Source: Tigriopus japonicus
Lineage: Eukaryota > Arthropoda > Copepoda > Harpacticoida > Harpacticidae
Reading direction: 5' to 3'
Length of the DNA stretch: 64,000 nt
NCBI GenBank assembly: GCA_010645155.1
Contig: JAAGOF010000041.1
Location: 158,425-222,424, forward strand
Shown here: one piece after another, positions 49,301 through 56,519 of the stretch
Layout: the number at the start of each line of letters is the position of its first letter
How positions within the stretch are numbered: the first letter of the stretch is position 1
The notes under the pieces: generated by a model
Database searches by the model: none
Told to the model about the DNA's origin: nothing
What the model saw: the letters and a program-made list of their open reading frames with translations, nothing else
Translations under genes and position numbers: made by a program

Positions 49301-52300
49301 TCCACAGTATCGTGCCACATGGCCAATGCATATGATCAGCAAGACTCGGTTAATGATTTGTCGGACAATTTTCAGGCCCCAGCTGACCTTTGGTTTATTA
49401 ATCACTTGTGCCCAAACAAGTTCACATTCTGTAATCGCAATATTCCAAAACAACCACAGCAACCTTGCACAAACGGTAGTACAGTCCGCTGAACAGACTG
49501 TGTCCGTTTGTTTGGGCACAATGCGCTATGGAAAAAATCAAGTTTTCACATCCAACCTTTGCTAATCGACAGCTCTAACTTGTCCAACAAAATCTTCCGG
49601 ATGCCCACCCCGTGGTCCTAACTTGTTGAGCACCATTTGTACCCAGGCACCTTGCCATGTGAGTGGATATGGTATTGACCACTTCACTGTTCTTGCTCAA
49701 AATTCCAGCCGAGCATTTCTCCGAAGGCAAGCAAAGGTTTTAAGGTGAATATTAAGAGTTTACCAAGTTGAAACGAGCATTTCTGTTATTTATATCCAAA
49801 AGGCATATGACAACTATTTAGATTAGACTTCTTTAAATAAATCTCTCTCTCTCATGTCAATCGCCAATCAATACCCCTTTGACAATACACCTTGTTAAAC
49901 CTGTGTAGCATGTCAAAGGGGCCGTCCAGAGAGGGGGCTTTGGCTTATCCCTCTTTGTTTTTGGATAAGAAGCAATGTCGAAGATACAATTTAAACTGAT
50001 CAGTTGTAGTACTTTTTCGCGGTCAATTGCCGAGTCGTCAAGTTCTATTTGGCTGAAAATTACAAAGTCGGTGAATTTTTGAGATGTGAGATGTTGAGAA
50101 AACATCCCGTTGTTTTGAGTTGTCCGCTAGATTGAGTTACCCAACTCAAGATTCTATAAATATCCACCCATTCTCAAGATTTATGAACACTATGAGAAAA
50201 GATGCAAAAAGCATATTGAATTTGAAAAATGGTTTATCCCAAAAATTAGAAAGCAAAAATTGGTATTATTGATTTATGTTTTCAAATGGACCAATCCAGT
50301 TACGTTCGTGACTCTTTTAGTCTCGTTGAGTTGTCTCAAATGGGCGTGAAAACGAACAAGTTGATGTCCCGATTTGTGGTTATAAAGTGAATGTAAACAT
50401 CCGTCAAGGCTTGCATTACTATAGGCACAAAATTCAGGATAACTCAATTTTTCTACTGTTTGAAGGAGCCTCCATTTGTCCACTTACTCACTATTACATG
50501 TTAGAAGGAAATTGTTGGATCAAAAGCATAAATGATGCTTACATATTTGTCCGGAGCGGCCCGCGATAGTCTAAATACGTAGGCGTTTCCGTAGTCTTAA
50601 CTCACTTTTCATTTATTCAAGTTTTATCACAAAAACAACGGTAGTGGTAAAAACGATTTTTTAGTCAATCTTCCGCCTCCTCTCCTTCTTCCAGTTTGCT
50701 CACGAATGCTTCCCGCCAACCAACAGGGTGGCCATTCACCCGCTACAATATTTTACTTTTCAAGTATTGGGTTTCGTGATATGCTTCAAAAATAAGATAA
50801 ATCTTTTACGTATTATATACTCCAATCTTGTCTATGTATGATCTACTCGGGCCTAAATTTCAGACAGAATTAGCATAAGAGCTTTGAAACCATTTGAACC
50901 ATTTGAAACCAAAATTAATGATTGACATAGAACGAACAAAATAACACACAAACCCCTCATACACCATAAAACGGAGGAAATTAAACAGGCGCATGGGAAA
51001 ATGCGACGATGCCAGTTTTGAAATAAAACATCCAGAGTGATAACAAAGATCAAAGTATCAAACGTCATTTCACTAAAGATTTCAAGATTCATAAGAATTT
51101 TTCTATGTTCTAAGTGCAAAAAACAGGAATGGAACGTTTAAAACTAAACCCTTGCTGACCTGGGAAAACTTGCGTTTGCTTTTTTTGTGCACATTTTCCA
51201 CCCTTATTCACTGAAAATCCCACTAATTTTCAACATTACTTTACCATTCCGAAATCATTATTTTTAAAAGTTGCTTGATCAAGAACGCTTGAACTGAAGA
51301 TCTTTTGGAATCTTCAATTACAAGCAATATCAGGAGAAAATTTGGAAATTGTTAAAGAAAAACACGATAAAACGGAAAAATGTTTTTTTTTTTCGTTCGA
51401 TTAATCCACCCGTTGCCCGATTAACAGATCAATCCTGTCCTAACCAGAATTTGATTTGAGGTGGAACGACCGTAGAGGTTTTACTTGTGCTCTGAGAGCA
51501 CCTCCAAATCCAAGGGAATCGAGGCTAGTCCTTCGATCAATGAAGTCCTCCTCTCTTCTTTATTGGGCTCCTTCATTGTTTAATCCAAGAAGCAGGGAAA
51601 TCATGGAGTGGGAGGCTAGCAATGAGAATTATGATTTCCAGTACAAACAAACCATTTGCGTTCTTCAACAAATGAGACCTGGTTTGCATTGAGAAGAACA
51701 CGTATTTCAAATTTCAGCCCAATCGAATGCCGGAGTGAAAAGTTATGCCTTCTCAAACTTATGTACTGAAGAAAGCATAGAATGAATCAATTTGCCCTTT
51801 TGTGGTAAAACGATTACCACAAAAGGGCTAGTTCATTCATTCTCGGTAGGATTCGAACTGAACTTTGAGTGAGCATAACTTTTGTCTCCGACGTTCGATT
51901 AAGCTGAAAATTGAAATACGTATCCTGGTTACCACAGGCAAGGTCTCATTTGAAGAAGAACGTAATTGAATTGTTCTTACTTGAAATTATTATTCTCATT
52001 GCTATCATCCCACTCCATAATTCCAGTGCTTCTTGTTTAATCTTTTGCCCATTAGTCTTCGTCGGGAGTACATAGGAGCTTATCCTCTAACAGCATTTGA
52101 GGCAGGATTCGACAAATATTTAAATACTTTTCCTGATCAACCCACTATTCAAGGGATCTACAGATCTACCAACTGTAATTAGGGATCTACAGATCTACCA
52201 ACTGTAATTAGGGATCTACAGATCTACCAACTGTAATTAGGGATCTACAGATCTACCAACTGTAATTAGGGATCTACAGATCTACCAACTGTAATTTGTT

Positions 52301-53126
52301 AGTAGATCAAATATCAAATAATTGTCAATCTTATATTTTATGTGGGAAAGTTACTGCTTGACTTTCTTCACAGGGAATTCCATTCCTTGAAAGGGTAATA
52401 AAAATCTCCAAATATCAAATATTTATAGTTATTGTAAACATTTTGTACAACTTGATTGTAGAGACGTTGCTGAAGAATTAAACTATTAAAATTAGCTTGT
52501 TAGAGATTTAGGGGTTAGATAGTAAGGAGACATCAATTATTTGACAGACTTTAGAGGACTGAAGCCATATTTCATCCAAGCTCATCCATTCCTTGAGCTG
52601 ATGTTACGAGTAACTATGGTTTAATGGTATTTGTTTTACCGGTAAAGGGGCTAAACACCCATGGAATAGATCTTATTCATGAGATTACTTGTGCACAAAT
52701 CCTTGTTGCAATTCCACGTCTGTTGTGTGGGTCCAACACATTCCAATGGATCCACCAATTTGTTGTCCACAAAACAACTCCGTGTTCGGGATTTGGTTCC
52801 CCCTCCGCATGTCTTTGTGCATTCAGACCAAGGTTGATATTCATCCCAATCTAAGGAGACAAGAAATGGAATTTGAGCCCATGGAGTTTGCGCCCCAAAA
52901 CTTGTAACTTACAGGGAAGTGTCTTCTGATATTGGGTTAAAGTGCTTTGATCATCGATGAGCATGCATGGCATAAATGGACCCAGGTATTTTTTGCCCTT
53001 TTCAATGAACCGAAATGGTTTTGAAATGCCACAATTGCTGCCCGGCACACCCCCTTGTAGACTCCACAAGGGGGAAAAAACGGCCATAATGCTTAATAAA
53101 GCCGAAATGCATTTGATTATAACCAT
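36862..53126 (-). CDS. Secreted modular protein: signal peptide, three TSP1 repeats, six (Cys-rich module + C-type-lectin-like) units
   Basis: Reading right to left, 20 exons (52913-53126, 52689-52850, 48665-48838, 47626-47784, 47355-47558, 44279-44692, 42196-42402, 41960-42133, 41588-41845, 40399-40602, 39633-39824, 39333-39566, 39069-39269, 38570-38998, 38304-38504, 38048-38230, 37726-37986, 37447-37641, 37185-37367, 36862-37124) sum to 4512 nt, 1503 residues plus stop. Every intron is phase 1, a layout typical of exon-shuffled extracellular proteins. No C-terminal membrane segment is seen, so the product is predicted secreted. Ca-dependent sugar motifs (EPN, QPD) are not visible in the CTLDs, so sugar binding is not assured. 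Role inferred only broadly: extracellular recognition, immunity or matrix. One further exon-like piece (47158-47286) is frameshifted and is skipped in this model. Splitting into two genes between 44.3 and 47.4 kb is possible but not required by frame. Confidence 0.87.
37447..37641 (-). CDS. Cys-rich module 6 exon
   Basis: CPTTHPFAFDNGQKCC, NGCAGDLL (Ala in place of Asp in CDG) and DPPECC, then C-x5-GC. The shortest copy. Phase 1-1. Confidence 0.9.
37726..38230 (-). CDS. C-type-lectin-like domain 5, two exons (38048-38230, 37726-37986)
   Basis: YCPTNPTAIRSSNNVGFIKA, AQQYCADKYQAHLPFV, then HTRFWLGGIATYEAFGATAC, CSWLDGSSVD and LVCQTSC. Intron after RFYG in the conserved mid-domain position, phase 1. 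Confidence 0.92.
38304..38504 (-). CDS. Cys-rich module 5 exon
   Basis: CPSDYPFATARGHQCS, VPCDGGLL and DPIECC, then CPVDDRPC. As in module 3, the second Cys of the first pair is Ser. Phase 1-1. Confidence 0.9.
38570..38998 (-). CDS. C-type-lectin-like domain 4, single exon
   Basis: FCPRYPESTRYGHATFRMIG, SWNNAVTQCQSQFNASILSL, VWTNFRSEAGRHD, RFVWGNGRPF and CAYQSVCQLEC are colinear with the other CTLDs. The mid-domain intron is absent here, as in CTLD 1. W-GNG replaces the usual W-DGS. Longest of the six at about 143 codons. Confidence 0.92.
39069..39269 (-). CDS. Cys-rich module 4 exon
   Basis: CPMDHPFPISNGRFCC, DLCDGAAF and DPKECC, then CPKDHC. Full cysteine set. Phase 1-1. Confidence 0.9.
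39333..39824 (-). CDS. C-type-lectin-like domain 3, two exons (39633-39824, 39333-39566)
   Basis: The first exon encodes FCFGHPNASRYGPTGFIYLP and ACHAAGGRLPILNS; the second encodes VTVWIGLESSFAESCSNEAC, ILEWSDGSRVAN and DVACEVDC. The W-x-GL and W-DGS anchors and the terminal cysteines are present. The intron between this domain and module 3 holds a 497-bp hAT-like element. Confidence 0.92.
39883..40379. mobile_element. hAT-like MITE in a lectin-gene intron
   Basis: Ends TAGGGCCCAGAACTATATTT and, complemented, TAGGACCCGGAAAAATATTT. Flanks ATGATAAA and GTGATAAT share the central TGATAA, so the target duplication is probably decayed. Interior is AAATATTT-rich, like the element at 42624-43649. 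Confidence 0.6.
40399..40602 (-). CDS. Cys-rich module 3 exon
   Basis: CPAGYPLAIGLGGAKC, PTCDGSKL and DPIECC, then CPGSFTKC. One cysteine of the CC pair after the glycine is replaced by Ser (KCS). Phase 1-1, with donor GTGAAT. Confidence 0.9.
41187..41505 (-). pseudogene. LINE family B 3' fragment
   Basis: On the minus strand it preserves EQVQKCLSNNTTGMRG and then LRSESAFKSLEIVRTKKADT, LFRAPSLF, colinear with the C-terminal part of the family B copy at 54283-55400 but with an internal deletion. Its 3' end carries the GATCTACCAAC...GTTAGATCT signature of this family. It gives an uninserted version of the site where the 464-bp element sits in the other copy. Confidence 0.75.
41588..42133 (-). 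CDS. C-type-lectin-like domain 2, two exons (41960-42133, 41588-41845)
   Basis: The first exon encodes FCPANPNLRRSGNMAIRWDN and AQEYCANAYNSALPSM; the second encodes SSNVSWADGLPF, IQYWGVQKAEKYKVNCQFPC. The intron falls in phase 1 in the middle of the fold, after HFVG, the same place as in CTLDs 3, 5 and 6. Domain start motif CPxNP is shared with CTLD 5. Confidence 0.9.
42196..42402 (-). CDS. Cys-rich module 2 exon
   Basis: CPSDHPFVANDGKSCC, PKCDGNVL and DPGICC follow the module pattern with all eight or so cysteines. Phase 1-1. The acceptor TCCAG lies close upstream of APKYCP, and the donor is GTAAGC. Confidence 0.9.
42624..43649. mobile_element. hAT-like non-autonomous transposon (1026 bp)
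   Basis: Ends TAGAGGGCTAACAGAAAAAA and, complemented, TAGAGGGCTAACGGAGAAAC. Flanks ACTCGACG (42616-42623) and ACTCGACA (43650-43657) match 7/8. The left interior holds a short tandem array of AAATATTTAAGAAAATATTT-type units around 42690-42850. No transposase seen. It is in the intron between module 2 and CTLD 1 of the lectin-like gene. Confidence 0.75.
44279..44692 (-). CDS. C-type-lectin-like domain 1, single exon
   Basis: Encodes ATRSGNNGLISTPGLHSLAS...YC, then FNSWIGLEKTLSATCSGVAC, VVWQDGSRITA, STCAKLT and CANTLKGVCQISC. The W-DGS and C...VCQ.SC pattern matches the C-terminal half of CTLDs. It is one of two CTLDs here without the mid-domain intron. The upstream acceptor (AAAGAG) has a poor pyrimidine tract, so the 5' border is less sure. 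Confidence 0.8.
44969..45129. mobile_element. Palindromic miniature element, same family as 15989-16146
   Basis: Ends AGGGCTGAAGAAAATAGGCA and, complemented, AGGGTTGAAGAAAATAGGCA; the arms continue through CAGAATTTCCAGACGTT. No clean target duplication. It is in an intron of the lectin-like gene. Confidence 0.7.
45578..46034. mobile_element. Foldback element F, copy 1 (457 bp)
   Basis: Ends CAAGAAGCAC...GTGCTTCTTG with long inverted arms through ATCATGGAGTGGGAGG and CAATGAGAATAATGATTTCC. Central hairpin GCCCTTTTGTGG...CCACAAAAGGGC. Flanked by the exact 7-bp duplication TTTTATT (45571-45577 and 46035-46041). A close copy is at 51586-52035. Confidence 0.9.
47158..47286 (-). pseudogene. Frameshifted CTLD N-terminal half
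   Basis: After an acceptor (TTTCAG at 47287-47292) the correct phase gives TFCPPNPG, the usual opening of these CTLDs. The CTLD-like continuation (CYGIGFIPL...SHSCRKYF) lies in a different frame and stops at 47158. A one-base change near 47245-47265 would account for this. It could be true decay, an assembly error or a skipped exon; skipping keeps the gene in phase. Confidence 0.55.
47355..47558 (-). CDS. Cys-rich module 1 exon
   Basis: First copy of the repeated module C-P-x2-[HY]-P-x5-7-G-x2-C-[CS]-x8-16-C-[DA]-G-x2-[LF]-x3-D-P-x2-C-C-x4-8-C-x5-6-C. Here it reads CPSDHPHAFADGLSCC, then SVCDGNFL, then DPLECC. I cannot name a Pfam family. I have a memory of similar YPF...G..CC...CDG segments in uncharacterised invertebrate proteins, some with CTLDs. 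Phase 1-1. Confidence 0.85.
47626..47784 (-). CDS. Thrombospondin type-1 repeat 3 exon
   Basis: Encodes GWTTWSEWSLCPYGVTGVQR then NKTRKC...SSCQG...VETCP. The WSEWS core is intact; the CSVTCG part is degenerate (LCPYGVTG), so two of the usual cysteines are displaced or lost. Phase 1-1. A partial copy of its 5' part lies at 48145-48190. Confidence 0.9.
48145..48190 (-). pseudogene. Partial duplicate of TSP1 exon 3
   Basis: Minus strand reads WTTWSEWSLCP preceded by the same GTACGTTAG acceptor context as the real exon ending at 47784, then GTAAGC instead of the rest of the exon. Only about 45 bp are shared, so it is a relic of a local duplication rather than a usable TSP1 repeat. Confidence 0.7.
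48665..48838 (-). CDS. Thrombospondin type-1 repeat 2 exon
   Basis: Encodes PQPWSQWSDCSVTCGDGVQS then RVRTC...CKNS...KICVNDVPC. It has the classic WSxWS-x-CSVTCG core and six cysteines. Phase 1-1. A 3.85-kb intron packed with repeats separates it from repeat 1. Confidence 0.94.
49360..49640 (+). repeat. Dispersed repeat, copy 2 (see 19920-20290)
   Basis: Same block order as the 19920-20290 copy: CAGGCCCCAGCTGACC, GTGCCCAAACAAGTTC, GTTTGTTTGGGCACAA, AAATCAAGTTTTCACA, TTGTCCAACAAAATC. Located in the large intron of the lectin-like gene. Confidence 0.6.
51586..52035. mobile_element. Foldback element F, copy 2 (450 bp), inserted in a LINE B copy
   Basis: Nearly identical to 45578-46034, with the same CAAGAAG...CTTCTTG ends, and flanked by TTTAATC (51579-51585 and 52036-52042). 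The LINE B reading frame RAPSLFN continues on the other side with LLPIS-like sequence. The LINE B copy at about 54440-54460 shows the uninterrupted site, so the insertion is directly demonstrated within the window. Confidence 0.93.
52153..52296. repeat. 29-bp tandem repeat (five copies) at the LINE B 3' end
   Basis: Five copies of GGGATCTACAGATCTACCAA plus CTGTAATTA; the first four are identical and the last diverges only at its end. Other LINE B copies carry one related GATCTACCAAC segment, so the array grew from the LINE 3' terminus. Confidence 0.93.
52689..52850 (-). CDS. Thrombospondin type-1 repeat 1 exon
   Basis: Encodes YQPWSECTKTCGGGTKSRTR then SC...ECVG...WNCNKDLC, a six-Cys TSP1 repeat with W-x2-W degenerate to a single Trp and the CS/T-x2-C-G-G-G-x3-R-x-R signature. 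Acceptor CTCCTTAG, donor GTAATC, phase 1 at both ends. Confidence 0.92.
52913..53126 (-). CDS. First exon: signal peptide and short linker
   Basis: The ATG at 53126 opens MVIIKCISALLSIMAVFSPL, a hydrophobic leader, with likely cleavage shortly after residue 24. A Cys-containing 45-residue linker follows, ending LTQYQKTLP before donor GTAAGT at 52912-52907. The start is chosen because the leader is followed in phase 1 by the TSP1 exon. Confidence 0.82.
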
Positions 53127-53263
53127 GCTGGCGTAAGCTTGAATGCTTTTATGTGACTGGGAATCCTGGCCTTATGAGCCTCTCATTTTTGGTTCAAACT
53201 GAAAGCGACAGGGCTTCCTAAAAACAAGCACAGACTGAAAAATATCAGTGTTCGGCTGACGTA

Positions 53264-53341
53264 TTATTTTGAGATATAATACCTCATCGTTATTTTGAGA
53301 TATAGTAACTCATCGTTATTTTGAGATATAACAACTCATCG
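53264..53341. repeat. Three tandem 26-bp repeats in the 5' flank of the lectin-like gene
   Basis: Three copies (53264-53289, 53290-53315, 53316-53341) of TTATTTTGAGATATA followed by a variable ATAC/GTAA/ACAA and CTCATCG. They lie 138-215 bp upstream of the ATG, where a promoter or 5' UTR would be. Any regulatory role is inference. Confidence 0.85.
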
Positions 53342-54282
53342 ACTCAGGGAACCGATTTTCCGTGTGAACCGTAAAAGTGTACCATAAAATGATCTTTTGG
53401 AAAAGTAAAGAATTAGGGTATTTTTTCATCTTTTTCAAATGGCCCAAAATAGTGCGGCAAAAATATACTTTGAGATGCCTCGTATTCGCCTTGATGTGGA
53501 AGCGTTGTTTCATTTCACATCTAAATGATTCCCTTTTTGCATCTTTTGCGAATTTTGTAAATACTGAAAGCATTTTATAGGAGGATTTTTATTCATTTTC
53601 AATAATGTTTGAAAAAGGATATGACATCTTTATCATCTAGTTAATAAACTGGGAAATAAGAAAATCTAATCAATCTACGTGGGTTAACTTCATTATGTTG
53701 TCAAAAACTGTATTGAATCAAGTGGGTGGTAAAGGAGGTGGAAGTTTTGACTGAAAACACCTAAGTACATTCGTAAGTATTTGATCCAGTAGATTTATGA
53801 GAACCAACTCTGTTTTGCAATATGTACAACTGTTTCCACGAAAACTTGCAATCCTAAAAAACTATTGACAAACTATGCCTTAATGACTAATCACTGGATA
53901 TTCAGACGACACCTGGATAGCACGTGAATTAAAATTAGATGAATGAAAATGTTCAGCATTTGTGTAGTTACATCATATCAAATTATCCATTTTTTTGATA
54001 TATTTTAAGCTAAAACTGTTACTTACATAGTAACCGTACCATGGTCGAGTGTTGTGAATCCCTACTGTAGATGTTTATTAATATTGTTGATTCAAAATAT
54101 GATGTAAAGTCTTGTTCTTTTTGGAATTTCTAATTTGAATAGCTTTACGACAACCTGAATTTTGTAAACGATATCTTTTTTTTTGGGGGGGGGGGCGGAT
54201 TTTTCAATACCGCTACAAGGAATGGGATTCCCTGTAAAGAGAGTTAATCATTATTATAGTTTCAATAATTAATGTTTATATG
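53342..54282. other. Spacer upstream of the lectin-like gene; no gene seen
   Basis: AT-rich, with a T10/G11 homopolymer run at about 54176-54193. If the lectin-like gene has an untranslated first exon it could lie here, but I see no way to place it. Confidence 0.4.
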
Positions 54283-55400
54283 AAGTTTGATCTACCAATG
54301 AGTTACTGTTGGCAGATCTATACAACCCTTGAATAGTGGGTTGGTCAGGAATAGTATTCAAAATTTGTCCAATCCTGCCTTAAATGCTGTTAGAGGATCA
54401 GCTCCTACATATTCCCGACGAAGGCAAATAGGCAACAAATTGAACAATGAAGGAGCCCGATAAAGAAGAGAGGAGCACTTCATTGCTCGAACTAGCCTTG
54501 ATTCCTTTGGAGTTGGAGGTGCTCTCAGAACGCACGTAAAACCTCTACGATCGCTACAACTGATATCAAAGCCTGGGTTAGGACAGAGCCCATGAATGCT
54601 CTTGAAAACATACAGTATCAGATACCTTTCATACCTTCTCTGAGTACTGTACAGCCCTAACTTCTTGAGCGTCTCCCAATACGAGAGCTCTCTCATTCCT
54701 GCGATGTTCCTAGTAAAACATCTTTGGACTAGAGCACTATAATAAAAGAGTACAGTCATAAAGTGCGCCATCTAGTGGATTTCATGCGGCAACAGCTCGC
54801 CGTTCCCATGATACACATATTTTTGAAGATTGCAACGATCATTCATCAGTTATGGACAAACTAAAGTGCCTCAAATGTTGACTGAGTATTGTTAATGGAC
54901 CTGTGGTGGTTTTTGGTTGAAATTATTAGTGAAATCCCTCTCAAAATGGCATGGAAATCTGACTATTATAAAGGTGATTTAAGCATGATATATGTCAAAA
55001 TTCATCAGAAAAACACTAAGGTATGATTTGGAGTTCGGCCATCAACATTTTAGGCACTTTGGTTTGTCCAAAACTGATGAATGACCGTCGAAATCTTCAA
55101 AAATGTGAGTATCATGGGAACGGCGGGCTGTTGCCGCATGAAATCCACTAGATGGCGCACTTTATGACCGTACTCTTTTATTATAGTGCTCTACTTTGGA
55201 CCTGCTCGACCTTTTGCAAACCTGCTGAACTCATTGGAGCCCAAATGGGTGAGGCATATTCAAGGTGCGGCTGAACAATCGACTTGTACAGAGTGAGCAT
55301 TGTAATACTATCTCTGGACTTGAAAGTGCGATAGATCCAGCCGCAAAAGGATTTCTCCCGACAGCTTCAATCCGACCCCCAACAGGATTCGAACCTACAC
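54283..55400 (-). pseudogene. LINE family B copy, interrupted by a 464-bp palindromic element
   Basis: Minus-strand frame: CGWIYRTFKSRDSITMLTLY, QPHLEYASPIWAPMSSAGLQ, [insertion], QRCFTRNIAGMRELSYWETL, RYERYLILYVFKSIHGLCPN, LLYRAPSLFNLLPICLRREY. This is the classic region after the reverse transcriptase of CR1/jockey-like LINEs. The copy is 5' truncated. Not the same family as the LINE at 62307-64000. Confidence 0.85.
54730..55193. mobile_element. 464-bp near-palindromic element of the TAGAGC...GCTCTA family
   Basis: Arms of about 170 bp: TAGAGCACTATAATAAAAGA at the left, and the same complemented at the right, both continuing through AAAGTGCGCCATCTAGTGGA and TTTCATGCGGCAACAGC. Flanked by the exact 8-bp duplication CTTTGGAC (54722-54729 and 55194-55201). 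The family B LINE at about 41485 shows the uninserted CTTTTGGACCTGCTCG sequence. Differences between arms include AGCTCGC versus AGCCCGC. Confidence 0.93.
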
Positions 55401-55468
55401 CGTCTGGGGAAGCACTTACACTCGGCACTTCTTTAAGAGCGCGCTAGTACGCGTGGCCACTCTGGCTT
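55375..55468 (-). repeat. tRNA-like / SINE-head-like segment
   Basis: On the minus strand, a box-A-like GAGTGGCCACGCGTACTAGC is followed about 60 bp later by box-B-like GGTTCGAATCCTG. A proper cloverleaf with anticodon arm was not obvious, so this fits a tRNA-derived SINE head or tRNA pseudogene better than a functional tRNA. It abuts the 5' end of the truncated LINE B copy. Confidence 0.5.
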
Positions 55469-56369
55469 CATTAGTGAGGTAAAAAATGTAAAACGTCTCA
55501 TTTGCATTTTTTTGGCCATATTTGCATTCATCTTGCTTGCATTTACATTTTTCTCTCCGTATATTTGCATTTTATTTACCTCTCTCTCTCTAGTTATCAT
55601 TGACATTCAACCTTTAGACAAAATTCAATTTAACCAAAACATTTACAACCTCTTGACCCTCTTTCACTGCCATTTGTCGTGCCGAAGTGTTCGAAGGCAG
55701 CTCATTTTGCTAATTGTCAATGCTTAACTCTGGACTCATAAAAAACACGAAAATAGACACCGTACTTTGAATAAGATCCAAAATCGCCATTACAGGTCAA
55801 TTAGATTGACATTTGTTCATGTTGGAGACGCACACCACATTGGAAAATTCTCTCACAGTTTAATTACAATCAATCCTTGAGGTTTTTGTCGCTATTCTTT
55901 CGCTTTGGAATCGACCAGATCGAACCACCTCAACCTTTTTTTGTAGAAAGTGGGTCAGTAGATCAGATGGAATTGTAAGTACTCACAGATAGTCTACGGT
56001 TATTTTAGAGGGCGATATTTGTTTGAAGGAGACGTATCAATCTCATGGAAAAAACACTTTGTCAAGAATAAATCAAAACTTCAACTCCTGTCTTGGGTCC
56101 CTGTCCGAAATAAGAACAAATAAATGAAAAGCAACAGCCCCACAATAAGTATCTATATAGTTCATTCTCTTGCTCACTTGTTCTTGTTAATTTCATTCCT
56201 GCAGAAAAAGGAATCTAGACTAAAATTGCATTCACCAAGTTGCTCCTATGGGGGGGCTTTTCATTTCTGGGGTTTTCTGGAGTTTTCGGGGTTATTTTCG
56301 GGACCAATTTTAATGAAATATTTTGTGTTTCTTCGATTTTATTTTTCATATTATTGACTCTTCGTATTA

Positions 56370-56510
56370 TTTTTTACCTCGACTTTGCCAAGGCCTTCGA
56401 TAAAACCAGGGTTTGTTGTTGGAGGCCTTGGCAAGAGTTGGCTTTCGTGGAATACTTCTACAGTGGATTGAAGCTTTCTTTAGGGACCGATGGTGGTAAT
56501 ATTGTGTTTG
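56370..56510 (+). pseudogene. Short LINE reverse transcriptase relic
   Basis: YLDFAKAFDKTRV is the motif A region of LINE reverse transcriptases; only a little further similarity (LKLSLGTDGGN) follows before the frame ends. Family unassigned. Confidence 0.6.
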
Positions 56511-56519
56511 GGGTAAGAA

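Larger units (their letters stand above)
51440..52300 (+). pseudogene. LINE family B 3' end, interrupted by foldback element F
   Basis: Frames NDRRGFTCALRAPPNPRESR, LLYWAPSLFN, then after the insertion REYIGAYPLTAFEAGFDKYL and QGIYRSTNCN with stop. This is the C-terminal tail of a CR1/jockey-like LINE ORF2. A 29-bp tandem array follows at once. It lies in the 3.85-kb intron between TSP1 exons 1 and 2. Confidence 0.8.
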
